A stretch of 62,000 nucleotides of DNA from Phoronis australis (Eukaryota > Phoronida > Phoronidae). Location: positions 542,427-604,426 of the forward strand of contig NMRA01000063.1 in NCBI GenBank assembly GCA_002633005.1, given 5' to 3'. The notes beneath the pieces are model-generated. The model made no database searches. It saw only the letters and a program-made list of their open reading frames with translations, and was not told where the DNA came from. The translations under genes and the position numbers were made by a program. Each line of letters starts with the position of its first letter. Position 1 is the first letter of the stretch. Below, in pieces: positions 30,762 through 42,369 of this stretch.

Positions 30762-33700
30762 CTGAAACAAGATCACCGGAAAAGTCTCATTTTAATGAAA
30801 ACACGCAACACTGTAAGTACATCATTCCCAGGAAATGCACAAATTGTGGCGCAGTAATCATGAAGAGCCAGGCTCACCAGTTAGAACATCTCAGGCAACA
30901 CAGGCCCAGACTCACCAACTGGACCATCTAAAACCAAATTACCAAAAATAGCACTCCTGCAAAAACCTTGTGAAGACATCTTCATGTCCAGCGTCAAAAA
31001 GTTTCAAAACAACTGAGTATTTTGCACAACTTGTTTACATCCTGTAGCATCAGTCAGACTAAGCAGAAATGAGATACTTCCCTATGTTGAGTAATATTTA
31101 TTCCAAAACTCAACAGATCTTCAATGATTATCAAATAAGCTCAACTGAGAAATTTTAATGTGCGCATATGTAGCTCCAACAAATAAACATACTTACAGTT
31201 TTCTGTAAAGACGGGATTTGTAAGGACGTAGTTCAGCACTGGGGGTTGTCTTTGAAATGGACACTGCAATAAGATTGTTGATGATTGGTGAGACATTGCG
31301 CACGTACTGGACTTAATGGTCAGGATGATGATATGTCGGTTAATAAAAGAACACCATGTTTCTGTACAAGAAACTATCTTTCAGACTGTTTTATTCTATG
31401 ATTGCATTAATATATATACACAAGTAGCGTGCCCATATAAGGCAAGATACAGCAAAACTGCATTCCAAGACTAGAACATTCCACTAATTATCTCTTATAC
31501 AACTATTTCTTATGCAATTCTTATACAACAATCTCTTATGCAATTCTTATACAATTTCTTATGTAATTTATAATACATCATGGACATCATCCACCAACAA
31601 AGATGAGGCAAGAGAAGTAACACAGAACAACATTACAGAACATTCACAAATGTGTAATCTTTTGAAACTGGAATTAAAGACTTGTACAACAATAATACAT
31701 CATGACAGAAAATTGACCTGAATTGCACTGTAGATTTTTACTTACGGTTGGATTTGGCAAAGAAATGCTCAAAACTATATCAGTGGTTCACCTTCTTTTA
31801 ACAGCAAGAGATGACAGAGATCATATTTGCATGTATAATATAACAAGGCACAGTATGACTAAGACAGTTACTTACCTCAACTTGCCTCCAGTTGATGAAC
31901 TCTGTGATTTGTTTGGCAAGCTGCCAGAACTTTTCGAAGTTTATAAGGCCATTCTGTATCCTGAAATATAACACACATTGAATAAACAGCAAGGGATACA
32001 GAATACACGAATTAGTTAAAGTGAAGATCACATAGGATACCACTCCCGTTGTCACGCCTACAAAAAGAATTTTTAATTTCAAATCAAGTAGTGGTAACTT
32101 GTAATGACCATGTGTACTGTTGGTTTTCTGCAGTGACAATACGTGTCTTTGGTCAGTGAAACAGTCACATCTACAATAGAATGTCTTCTTTTTATAGTAA
32201 AAAATCGTACATTATTGGTCTGCAATGCAAAAATTCAGTTAGTCATTTGCAAGGACTCCCGATCTTGATAACCAGTTTCCCCCATTAAATTATGGGCATC
32301 TAACTGGTTCTCAAAATGCCGGACCCCCTGCAAGTGCCTAGTGCCAGTAATCCACTAAAGTTAATTACCATCAGATAAACAGTAATACACAACGAGCAAG
32401 TTGATTTAAAATATGTTATTTACTAAAATTATAATGTACAATAACTGGAGTTAAGCCGAGAAAGCGCTAGAAAGTAAGTCAATTACCAAGGACATTTCCA
32501 GAAACTGTCCGATTCAATAGGTGAACGGTTACATTTCAAAATCTTCTAAAGATATTCATATTTCTATTCATTGAGCTACCAACATATTCGTCAAAAAGCG
32601 AAAATCCTAGGTATGTTTCACATATTTTGTTCTTGCTCTGCAGTGTTACACATTGGTACACAATATTGCTGTATATGGAAATAAGTACATGTAACCATAG
32701 CTGGTCTTGCCACTATGTTGTAACATCCCATACCAAAAATTAAACAACGATAAATGATTGTATCTTTTGCACTAGGATATCCTGTAGTGGAGATACTTAC
32801 TTGTTGGAACAGCCTTCATTCAGGAAGTACATGTCTTTGACAAATAGACTGAAGAATGGAATGACTATCTGTAACAAGGAAAGTACATGTCTTTGACAAA
32901 TAGACTGAAGAATGGAATGACTATCTGTAACAGGGAAAGTACATGTCTTTGACAAATAGACTGAAGAATGGAATGACTATCTGTAACAGGGAAAGTACCT
33001 TCATTAAAACAGACACGACTGTTCACATTTGTTACTTTGTTATGCCAATTTTGCAACATTTGTCTTTTAAGGCATTGTGCTCTGCGTATATACTTAATTG
33101 CCTGTAGATGCTCCATGATGACTTTTTAACATATTGTCAGGTAGTGAAACATATCTTTTAAGGCATTGTGCTCTGCGTATATCCTTAATTGTCTGCAGAT
33201 GCTCCATGATGACTTTTTAACATATTGTCAGTAGTGAAACATATCTTATGTAGCCATGGTTGTTTGTGATGAATAAATAGAGTTCACAAACACTCCAACA
33301 ACTAAATTTGTTTCTAAGGCACTTTATACGAGCTAATAGCACAAGATCCATTGCTGCGCCAAACACCATCAACTCACTTTTTCTTGGTCGTTTACAGCGC
33401 CCTCTGACCGCCACAGTGCCGCCTTGAGTGAACTTCTGTAACTAGAGAAGTTGTTGGAAGGGTCCATCTGGTGCTCCAAGATTTCAAACTTAGCTGTGTT
33501 CACCTTGGCCCATGTCTTTTTTAACCGGGTCACAGGGGTCATATTCATACCTGCGATTATGGCCATCAATGAGTTAAAGTTCCCAATGTTCACACACTCC
33601 TTGGCAACATCTATGAAATATTCGATCATTCGTACTCTGTGCTTTTTCTTTAAATGCTGAAAAAAACCATTCTGATTAAAGACCAGAATACAGAATCAAC

Positions 33701-36700
33701 TCTAAGAGTGGCAGTTTTACTACTGATTGTTATCTCCATATAATTATAATTATTACGTAAATATTCTCTTCCCAAAGAATATGAATCAAAATTGTCATTT
33801 CTAAGTCTCATCACTTTGCTGCAAAGAGGGGGGGAGGGGTGCACTTTACCGAATGTTTTACAACATCAATGCAAAACTAATCAAGCTTGCAATTATAAAC
33901 CAGACTAATATTTTCTTGATCTTCGTGTAGAAAATTTGCCAAAATCAAATGTTAGTAGTCTACCATTTTTTGGTTTAAGCAAGTGAAGAATTAAGGTAGT
34001 ATGAGTATTATAGTCAGTAGTGAAGAATTAAGGTAGTATGAGTATTATAGTCAGTAGCGAAGAATTAAGGTAGTATGAGTATTATAGTCAGTAGCGAAGA
34101 ATTAAGGTAGTATGAGTATTATAGTCAGTAGCGAAGAATTAAGGTAGTATGAGTATTATAGTCAGTAGTGAAGAATTAAGGTAGTATGAGTATTATAGTC
34201 AGTAGCGAAGAATTAAGGTAGTATGAGTATTATAGTCAGAACTGGCCGTACGTTAGTCACTAACAACTTCCTTAATAATTGCTCTGAGCATTGTTGTGTT
34301 ATATTTTTAATGTATTTTAATTCTTTAATATCCTCTACAATGGCGTAAATATAAAATCAAATAATCAAAGATTAGATAAGGAAGCCACAGCACTGAAACT
34401 AGTTGGCAATCACACATTTCAGAATATTGCTCCTAAACAGACTCAAGTAATAAATTAAGTGTATTTTTAAACTGGTATGCCATGCATTAAACCTATTAAG
34501 GAAGAAATTTCTTTTCAACCGAAAGTTACGTTTACCTTTTCCAACATTGGAGACGACACTCACCATACAAATTTCAGTGGCAACAAAATAACTCAGTCGA
34601 TTGAACCACTGCACGTATGCTTCAAGGTTGTTGGTCTTTTTAACGTCCTTGAATGATTCTTCAACATCTAAACTTTTCTTGGAAAATGCCTGCACAAACT
34701 CCTCTGGACCAATGTTGCTTAGTCGCTCCTGCAAGAAATTTGTACAATACTATTTAGTTATTGTCTTAATTCTCAACCTGTTTTAATTCATGATTGTACC
34801 TTTGTTACGTATATTTCATTGTTGTTTTATTACTTCATTGTATTATATTACTGTTTTTCTTGTTGAGGGCCCTCTTGGAAAGCAGTGCTATCACTGAAGA
34901 GGCCACCCTCATTTTAAATATCACAATAATAAAAACTATAAGTATATAAGCACATTGAAGTCAATTTCTACTACAAAATAGTTGTCTTCACCATATTGCC
35001 TTAAAGGGGCATTTTCAGCAAGATTTGGTTGTTTAAAAGCTCTGATCAAAGCTTATAACTTCAAGACTAAGAGAAATACATCAGGAAGAGGACAACACCA
35101 ATCACCACAGCTGGACATTTTAAGCTCCAGTTTTCCTGTTTACGTAATGCTCAGTATGTTTCTCTCTTATGAGAATAGCCTCCTTTATACACAATCTCAT
35201 ACTAGGTAATGCTCAGTATGTTTCTCTCTTATGAGAATAGCCTCCTTTATACACAATCTCATACAGTGGTCGTCTGAGTTATGAACACTGGCATTAGAAT
35301 AAGGAATATTATGATCAGACTAATGAATGATTTAGGACAGCACTATGGTTATCCTTAGAATGTTCTTTCACTCTGTTACAATGTAAAATTGTTCACAGTC
35401 ATTACCATTAATCTGATATACTGCATGACTTTTTTGAAAAGTAGTCAATGGTGATTTAAGCTTGGATAGTGAATCAAGTCTATTATTAAGCTTGAGTATG
35501 GTTGACAATTTAACTCCAGGTGCAATAACATTAAGCATTCTGCCCATCTATTTAAAATAGTACTGTAGTTACCCAAGTATGATAGATTCAATAACAGATT
35601 TTGTTGATCAGGGTTGACTATATTCCTATTACATAAGAGTCTACCAACACAGGACCTATAGTTTATGATAGCCATTTCTAACCAGAACATTTTCAAGGAA
35701 CTGTAACTCTTGATCAAACAGATATGAATTATTACATATTTTGAAAGTACCATTTATAAGCGTGTTCACCAATGCTTATGTTTTTAGGAACAAAACTATC
35801 CCACCTGAAGCATAAGCTTGTATAAGTTGGTTCTGAACAAAACTATGCCACCTGAAGTATAAGCCTGTATAAGTTGGTTCTCTATATACTGATGTAGACA
35901 ATGAGCTAGATTCATGACAACGAACTAATACAACTGGGAAACTTCAGCTGTGGTGATTGGTGTTATCCTGTTCCCACCATACTTCTCTCACCATTTGGAC
36001 GTGATCCTGACCAGTGTGACTTTGTGTTTATAATGTATTTTGATTTGTTTGATTTGATATTGTCATACCACTTCTCCCTGAAGATGATTTGTTTGTAATA
36101 AACCGAAAGGTTGGATTTGGATTTGTCAATCTTCATGTGTGCGCTCGTGATTAGACTCTTGCTACTATTTTGGCCAAAAAGCAACATTGACACATGCTCT
36201 CTCCTATTTATAGCATACATACTGCTTTTTGCAACTCAGTTTAATTGTACTTTATAAGAAGCAACTGTCCATAGTTAACTGTACTTCATAAGATGCAGCT
36301 GTCCATAGTTAACTGTACTTTATAAGAAGCAACTGTCCATAGTTAACTGTACTTTATAAGAAGCATCTGTCCATAGTTAACTATATAAGAGTAATAATTA
36401 TGCTTAACTAAATTAGTAATAAAAACAATCATGCCATATACTCACCAGCTCTATGTGTGTTAGTTGGTGAGCCATGATCAGTGGACTGGGTGCGACCTCA
36501 TAGATGTCTGTCTGCAAACAGCATCAATGCACAGTAAGACAAAATGAATGTTAATAAACAGCTAGCAATAGAAGCAGTGGCAAGACTCCAGCAGTACTTG
36601 TGACAACAGGCCAGTTTGGTTCAAGCCTACTTTTAAATACTGAATACTACTAACTTGTCTCAAATGACAGAATTAATTACAAGTGAGAACTAACAATTGT

Positions 36701-39700
36701 TTATCACACTCAAAAGCATGATCAGATTGGCTTGTTTCCATGGAAACTGAAGAGCACAGATGCTTCAATTCCATGTTGACCTCTGGTGCCTAACTGAAGT
36801 ATCTCCTTGAATCTGACATCAACATGTTGAAGAAAACACTTGTCCACTTGAATTATCTAACCCTGAATATGAGATGGTCATGGCGAGGGCAGGCTCACAG
36901 TGGCAATGAACAACTTCCTGTAGTTATACACCATTGAGCAAACAACTGGAGTCAAACACAGGCTAGAATTACAAGGCTGAGAAACGTTCAGTGACCAGAC
37001 TAAAAATATTATGACCAGACGACTGAATCCACCTGTTCACCAAACATTAGGATGAGTATACAATTTAGCATGCAAGGCCAAGAAATAATTCAGTAAAAAG
37101 ACTAAATATAATTGTAGCAAGATCACTGAAGCCAGCTTATGACAGCTGCTCCCTTTGGAAAGCCCCAAAATCTAAATTTCAAATGAAGACAAAACAGGTT
37201 TGAAATCGTCACTCCACATATGGCGTGGAAACATTCATATTTGAAAACTAGACGTGTTAACTCAAATTATATCACAAGTTGAATTATTTCAAAACAAGAC
37301 TCATCATTTGATAGATGTAACGTGTGTCATAACAGTCCAATTAGTGAGTCAGGCATGTACACCTACAATGATTGTAACCCCATTTGAACATGTTACAGCT
37401 GACTGGACAATATTCATTAATTTGGCACCACTGGACCACATTCATATAGTAACTTTAAACTAAGAAAAATAGGACTTACAGTGGGAACTATATTATTCAG
37501 CCTCTGCGCAGCTTCGTTATTTATCCTTGAAAGCAGCTCCTCATACCTCTGTAGTCCAGCCAACTGCAAAGCAAAACCTAAGTTTACAACAATGTATTCA
37601 ACATAACTCAACTAGAGCATACAGTCTGCAGTCTGCACTCATTGAGACTGAAGAGAAAGTCTGCAAACAGTCACCTGTTTTGTGTCAGTTTCATCAGATG
37701 ACCACAAGATGGTTTAGATATTTTGTCTTCTTTTAAACTATTTGCTCATCTACTGTTGGAAGAAGTATAATGAGATAATGTACTAGACAGACACATGGAG
37801 AGAGGTAACACACAGTTCTTAACACAGGATGCTGTAGTGTTTTTGAACCGACACCTTCAACAGTATGTGTATAGACCATACACGTCTCAACATTCACTAT
37901 TAAGATGGGCACCCACAAACTATGCATGACTGCATCGGCTGGTGATTAAAACACCAACAGGCCAAAGGTGATGTACCTTTGTGACAAGATTGTGCATGAG
38001 AAGACCAATATCCTTGCGAAGTTCTGGGTAGATCTTCACTAGTCTTTGGGTAATGTCTTTGAGATGCTTCATCATGCGTTCGTCTCGGAAGTCATAGGGA
38101 AACATTTCTGTCCAGTCACTAGAAACAAACAGAACACATTAATTCTGTGTGCACACAGCTGCAATTACAATTTCATTTCAGGGCGGGAAACCTGCAATTT
38201 CACATAAAAATTGACAAAGCATTGTTTTCTATTTCACAAAGGAAGTCAGTAACCTAGCTGCAAATGGTTTAAAGTTTGTTGACAACATTCAGCAGAAATG
38301 TTCTTTTAGACAAGTACTTTTACTATAGAGCTCTCTTTTGGATGCCCAAAGTTTGAGATTATTTAAAATACCGAAAAACGCCTCTGAACTCCTACCCAGA
38401 CATAGTACAATGACAAAAGTTTAAGTATTGACTACATTTATATTAAAATTTGTGACAAACACTAACAAAACAAAATGAAAGCACTATGAAGAGTGACACT
38501 TGGCGAAAGAAATTAAAAAATTAAAGGTGAGATCAACGATGAAACCAAGAACATATAAAATCATGACCCCTACGCTGATCAGATAAGAATTGCGATCTCT
38601 TACATGCAAGCAAAGAAACAAAGAAACAAAAATACAGCAAACATCAGTCGGTAAAGGAACAGCGTCATCAGAAAACCCGAATAATTAAAAAAGAGACATT
38701 ATAGCGAAAAATGGAAAACATCTTCTGAAAGCTTGTTCAAAACTCTAATAGAGTAGTTTCACAAAATTCCACAAAACTTTCGAAAAATTTAAAATTCTGC
38801 AATTCTTTTAAATAACTCAAAAAATGTTAGTGTTCATTTGAAAGATTGTACTTTAGAGAATCCACAAATTGCCATCATTTACTCTTCCTGCTCAAATTGC
38901 ACACAGTAGTACACATCTGCTACAGACTTTCAGTCATGTACATCAAAAATTGCAGCCCCTAAGAGCATTTGAATCTTAATTTAAGGCAAAAATGGCCGCC
39001 ACGCCCGCAATCTTGAATCCGATAACGACGAAAAACAACAGTCTTCCTGCTATTCTGGAACTAGAGGCTGTGGGTGAATTTCGTGAGAAAATTTGCGAAG
39101 TAAAAATGGAATAGACAACACAAGAAGTTACCTGAGTAGACGAATCATGTAGATGCCAAACTTGCCTAGCGACTCTTTATTCACCTGGTCCTGAGTCAGG
39201 TTCTGTTGATATGAACACAGTTGACAAACTTCACCGAGCAGGTCATGTGGTTTGATGAAGAGACGAGAGTTGAGTAGGAATGCAAAGCTGTATGTCCTCT
39301 GGAAACCAACATGCGTGAAATAAGCGATTTACATTGGCATAGGTCTCGAAGCTATAATCTTCCTGAAGCCGTTTGAATTATTTTTTTCAAAAAGTGAAGT
39401 GTTTACACTAATTAAATTAATCAGAGGCGGATTTAGGAGGGTGGCCATGCTTTCCCTCTAAAATTCTCCCAAATTCCACTCGGCAGTTCGGGAGTGCGAA
39501 TTTCTGACGGGCAAAATCCTGGCTAATACTCTTCCCTGCTCCCCACCTTGGATCCGCCCCTGTGAATCTCTTGAAGTCAGGTTTTCTACTTTTGTATCTC
39601 TGCTCTGAATGTAATGCCACTATCAAGTGGCAACTCTCTTGTGGTCTTTCCAGGACACGAGAATTTATTTTATATCGTCCATAAAAATCTGTGTTTGACA

Positions 39701-42369
39701 AGTGCTGTAAAGGCTGTGCAAAAAGTAAGTCGACATGATACGACATACGAGAATAGCAAAAATCAATCTGGACACTGGTAAAACAACTGCAGTGATCCCG
39801 TTTCACATGGCTTGTTCCCAGAGGTAATTAATGGTCATGTTATTTCCGACACACCAATAGCCTCAGGAGAAGGGAGGTATGAAAAAACAAGCAGATGTTA
39901 CTAATGTAAAGAAACACACATTAGTGGTTTTCTTGACCACCTCCATTTAACAGATGTTTTGTAGCAAACCGTATTAACAGTAGTCTTCAATTTATGACAA
40001 AATGAATTTCACTATGGCAAATTTCTCAATCAAAGTAGCTATTTGTATGGTTCGCACTTTCAGCCATCATCAATATTTGGAGCTATGTTAGAATTACAAC
40101 CAGTCATCATTGTAGAAATTATTTAACTGCAATGTGCAAACAATCTCACGTACATCAGGACAGTAGTCAGGTGTTGGTACAAGATGTTGTGTTAATGACT
40201 CCATTGAACCAGCTATAAGGTGGCCCTCCTGGTACAAGAGACCCTGAAACATGAAATCATCAAAGGTCATGCATATAAAAGTAGTGTTTACTGGGGATCA
40301 GTACAATGGCACATCAGTGCTCACAGCACTGTAAACAGTATTTGTAGTTTTAGGAAGGTAGTGAGTCATCAGACAACATCTATTGTTAAGAAGCTGGAAT
40401 ACTAATGCAAGATAGGGATTAGCATAGCATACTGAACAAATGAGGGACAAGTACTCTTGGTATTGTGGGTAAATATCACCACAGAATCAGAGAAGGGACT
40501 GTGGTATTCTCAGGGCTATACAAACTACCAGACCATACAATCACAATCATATTGTCTTTTGATTCAATGACATCAATGGATCTGTTAGTTAACAGCAAAT
40601 CAACAATGAAAACAGTCACTGACAGGTGATAATGTTCCTGTATTCTCTCACTGGTCACATGTTTATTGATGGCTAGCACCCCATCAAATGCTGTCACTCT
40701 AGAAGCAGGCCAATATCCCAGTTGGATATTTGCTATAGATGAAAAACATCAATAAACATTTGCTATCCCATTGCAATATTACTGTAGTTCTATTTCAGTC
40801 CTCAGTTAACACTGGCAATAACAATAATAATAGCAACGACAAAATGATGATAATGATCTGAGATCGTGATAAAGTAAAATTTATTGACACTGTTGAAGTA
40901 CAAACAATAGCATTAAAATGAAAATTTAATGGGAGTTTGTTTGGCTTTGTCAGAATTATTAGCAAAACCAGGACCAGAGGAAAAATTAACATCATTTCAT
41001 GTGACGAAAAAATTTTGCTCTGGTGAAATTAGGATAATTTGAAACATGGGCAGAATTTATAAACATTTTCGAAAACTAGGGTACGGTACGGTATGTTTGA
41101 TTTGGTGACTGGGGGGGGGGGGGNCATTTCCCAGTTGGAGGTTAGACAGTGTTTATCTTTCACTATGAAGAGTTACCTCAAACTGGCAGCATGTCTGGAG
41201 TGGTTTGTGTTAAACCCACGCAGTAAACAGACAAAACTAATTTGATACTTATGCAATAATAGTTCAAGGAGCTGACCAGCGAGATATTGATGGAACAAGA
41301 GATATATATTATGGAAAACACCAGGACTCAATGTGAGAGGATAGTGATGATGTTAATGTGCTGGCAAAAACAGCCTCCATAAAGATAATGTGGAATCTAT
41401 TAGAATGTGTTTCAGACAAACAGCTAAAGTGGCAGGTTAAACAGAAGCCTGCACCAACTACGTCAACCAGTCGATGTTGTGACGCCCCATATGATTAAAG
41501 CAAACAACAAGGGGCTAAAAATGTAGTGGAGTCTGCTGTATGAACACTAGAGCACTTATTGACCCGCTACATCCCCAATTTAAAGTGGGTTAAATGCTCC
41601 AATGCACAATTTGTTGCATTCTTTTTATGTGGCTCTGGATGATAGCACCACTAGGCAAAGTAAACAAACACAGTGGACCACAGGATGACAAAGGTTTCTG
41701 CTTAATTAATCGGCGTGATTCATTTCATGAACATACATTGGACATGATAAACTTTATGAATTACTAGAAGTTTAATAGTTTACGGAATGGTAAAATCTCA
41801 CTAATTTCAGTTGCCAAATCGCTTTTTTAATTTTCCAAAACGATTCTACCATTGTTGAGAATGCCACAATACTTTTTAAAATGAAAACTCACAAATTTTC
41901 AAAATATTGTCAATTACGCCCAGCTTTACAGTCAGGTTTCTTCAAATTACAACGAAACTAATTGACAAAATTGTCATTTTATCATTTTTCAAAAGCTCAC
42001 ACTGCCTTTGTTGTTGTCTCCTACGAAAGATTTTTTACTGTAGCAAAACAACATATTAGTTTGGTGAGTTACAAGCCATCAACAAACCTTGGATAACAAG
42101 AATAACAAAAACCCATTACAGTAAGCAGACATAACCTCACACTTCTAAGGTGTTGCCTCAGTTGGGAATATGTGCACATGCATGCTACATACAATGGTCC
42201 CCTGTGCTAGACATTCAGTCAGTATGTTACATCCTGTGTGAATCTGGTATGGCCAGGACAAGACTGTGCTTACCTCTTTATGATCAACACCCTTCACACC
42301 ATTGGCTAGGTATCCATTACCCATCTCAAACAGATGCATCAAGCCAGACATCTGAGGCCCAATGCTCTG
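30689..42369 (-). CDS. RASGEF1: RASGEF1-family Ras/Rap guanine-nucleotide exchange factor (12 exons)
   Basis: In transcription order the exons are 42369-42274, 40243-40154, 39298-39132, 38118-37977, 37563-37480, 36511-36446, 34728-34564, 33656-33378, 32868-32801, 31960-31876, 31263-31197 and 30761-30689. They join in phase for 1382 nt, about 461 residues, close to vertebrate RASGEF1 proteins (about 470-480). The N-terminal half matches the RasGEF-N (REM) region: LIAGSMESLTQHLVPTPDY, then FPYDFRDERMMKHLKDI. The C-terminal half is the CDC25-type catalytic domain: AHQLTHIEL, NIGPEEFVQAF, NLEAYVQWFNRLSYFVATEI, IGNFNSLMAIIAGMNMTPV, FEKFWQLAKQITEF. RASGEF1A/B of vertebrates act on Rap2; substrate here is inferred. 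It could be the single ancestral form of RASGEF1A/B/C. The likely start is ATG at 42351. The last exon is uncertain. Confidence 0.92.
31197..31263 (-). CDS. RASGEF1: RASGEF1-like exon 11
   Basis: Minus-strand acceptor TTATTGCAG and donor GTAAGTATG. It reads CPFQRQPPVLNYVLTNPVF, corresponding to CPFERD...LLTVPVF of vertebrate RASGEF1. Too short to be found as an ORF; identified from splice sites, phase and similarity. Phase in 0, out 1. Confidence 0.87.
31876..31960 (-). CDS. RASGEF1: RASGEF1-like exon 10 (CDC25 domain)
   Basis: Minus-strand acceptor ATATTTCAG and donor GTAAGTAAC. It reads IQNGLINFEKFWQLAKQITE then FINWRQVE, matching the NFEKFW.LAKQ core of the RasGEF domain. Phase in 2, out 0. 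Confidence 0.93.
32245..32336. mobile_element. Palindromic ~90-bp mini-element (family member 2)
   Basis: Left arm TTGCAAGGACTCCCGATCTT then GATAACCAGTT; right arm AACTGGTTCTCAAAATGCCG then GACCCCCTGCAA. Same family as 9843-9932. It lies in the intron between RASGEF1-like exons 9 and 10. Confidence 0.7.
32801..32868 (-). CDS. RASGEF1: RASGEF1-like exon 9 (CDC25 domain)
   Basis: Donor GTAAGTATC. It reads IVIPFFSLFVKDMYFLNEGC then SN, a hallmark of RasGEF domains (P.F..L.KD). Two further partial copies of its acceptor and first 40-odd bases lie directly upstream in transcription (acceptors at 32924|32925 and 32980|32981). Only the innermost copy keeps the frame with the preceding exon. Confidence 0.92.
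32812..32997 (-). repeat. 56-bp tandem triplication of splice acceptor plus exon start
   Basis: Exon-start positions on the minus strand are 32980, 32924 and 32868, each preceded by TTTCC(C/T)TGTTACAG and followed by ATAGTCATTCCATTCTTCAG. The unit length of 56 is not a multiple of three. Confidence 0.95.
33064..33244. repeat. 91-bp tandem repeat, 2 copies
   Basis: Copies start at 33064 and 33155 with CTTTTAAGGCATTGTGCTCT and remain highly similar through AACATATTGTCAG. It is in the intron between RASGEF1-like exons 8 and 9, adjacent to the acceptor triplication. Confidence 0.92.
33378..33656 (-). CDS. RASGEF1: RASGEF1-like exon 8 (CDC25 domain core)
   Basis: Minus-strand acceptor TTTTTTCAG and donor GTGAGTTG; 93 codons in phase 0. 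It begins HLKKKHRVRMIEYFIDVAKE, continues IGNFNSLMAIIAGMNMTPV and LKKTWAKVNTAKFEILEHQM, and ends VNDQEK. These are the most conserved segments of the RASGEF1 catalytic domain and decide the family assignment. Confidence 0.96.
33985..34238. repeat. 37-bp minisatellite, about 7 copies
   Basis: The unit contains GAAGAATTAAGGTAGTATGA followed by GTATTATAGTCAGTAG. It is intronic, between RASGEF1-like exons 7 and 8. Confidence 0.97.
34564..34728 (-). CDS. RASGEF1: RASGEF1-like exon 7 (CDC25 domain start)
   Basis: Minus-strand acceptor TTCTTGCAG and donor GTGAGTG; 55 codons, phase 0. It contains ERLSNIGPEEFVQAF and NLEAYVQWFNRLSYFVATEI, diagnostic of the RASGEF1 family. Confidence 0.96.
35144..35266. 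repeat. 61-bp tandem repeat, 2 copies
   Basis: Copies start at 35144 and 35205 with GTAATGCTCAGTATGTTTCT. Intronic. Confidence 0.92.
35788..35881. repeat. 46-bp tandem repeat, 2 copies
   Basis: Copies start at 35788 and 35834 with GAACAAAACTAT and share CCACCTGAAG. Intronic. Confidence 0.88.
36246..36381. repeat. 34-bp tandem repeat, 4 copies
   Basis: Units contain TGTACTTTATAAGAAGCAAC then TGTCCATAGTTAAC, starting at 36246, 36280, 36314 and 36348. Intronic. Confidence 0.92.
36446..36511 (-). CDS. RASGEF1: RASGEF1-like exon 6
   Basis: Minus-strand acceptor GTTTGCAG and donor GTGAGTATA; 22 codons, phase 0. It ends PSPLIMAHQLTHIEL, the highly conserved entry to the catalytic domain (AQQLTHIELERL in vertebrates). 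Confidence 0.94.
37480..37563 (-). CDS. RASGEF1: RASGEF1-like exon 5
   Basis: Minus-strand acceptor CTTTGCAG and donor GTAAGTCCT; 28 codons, phase 0. It begins LAGLQRYEELLSRINNEAAQ, matching LAALSQYEEVLAKI of vertebrate RASGEF1. Confidence 0.9.
37977..38118 (-). CDS. RASGEF1: RASGEF1-like exon 4 (RasGEF-N region)
   Basis: Minus-strand acceptor GTTTCTAG and donor GTACATC. It reads DWTEMFPYDFRDERMMKHLK and onward; WTE.FPYDFRDERMM is a RASGEF1 signature. Phase in 2, out 0. Confidence 0.95.
39132..39298 (-). CDS. RASGEF1: RASGEF1-like exon 3 (RasGEF-N region)
   Basis: Minus-strand acceptor GGTTTCCAG and donor GTAACTTC. It begins RTYSFAFLLNSRLFIKPHDL and ends FGIYMIRLL, matching RTYIFTFLLSSRLF of RASGEF1B. 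Phase in 0, out 2. Confidence 0.93.
39422..39562. mobile_element. 141-bp mini-element with CAG(A/G)GGCGGAT termini
   Basis: Termini CAGAGGCGGATTTAGG and CTTGGATCCGCCCCTG are imperfect inverted repeats. They share the CAGNGGCGGAT start with the 2.9-kb element at 10069-13015, though the interiors differ. No clear target duplication was seen. It lies in the intron between RASGEF1-like exons 2 and 3. Confidence 0.6.
40154..40243 (-). CDS. RASGEF1: RASGEF1-like exon 2
   Basis: Minus-strand acceptor ATGTTTCAG and donor GTACGTGAG; 30 codons, phase 0. It contains HLIAGSMESLTQHLVPTPDY, matching LLSGSLEALIQHLVPNVDYY at the start of the RasGEF-N region. Confidence 0.94.
40244..42273 (-). other. Intron 1 of the recognised RASGEF1-like exons, with an assembly N
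   Basis: No exon or organised repeat was recognised. A 13-base G run at 41111-41123 is followed by an N at 41124; unlike the other two Ns, no duplicated sequence flanks it. Confidence 0.75.
42274..42369 (-). CDS. RASGEF1: RASGEF1-like exon 1 (probable initiation exon)
   Basis: Minus-strand acceptor TTTTGTAG precedes 42369 and donor GTAAGCAC follows 42274. The phase-0 reading has MSGLMHLFEMGNGYLANGVK just before the GLLYQ of exon 2. The ATG at 42351-42349 is the best start seen. The acceptor implies at least one upstream exon, perhaps 5' UTR only or an alternative N-terminus. Confidence 0.75.
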
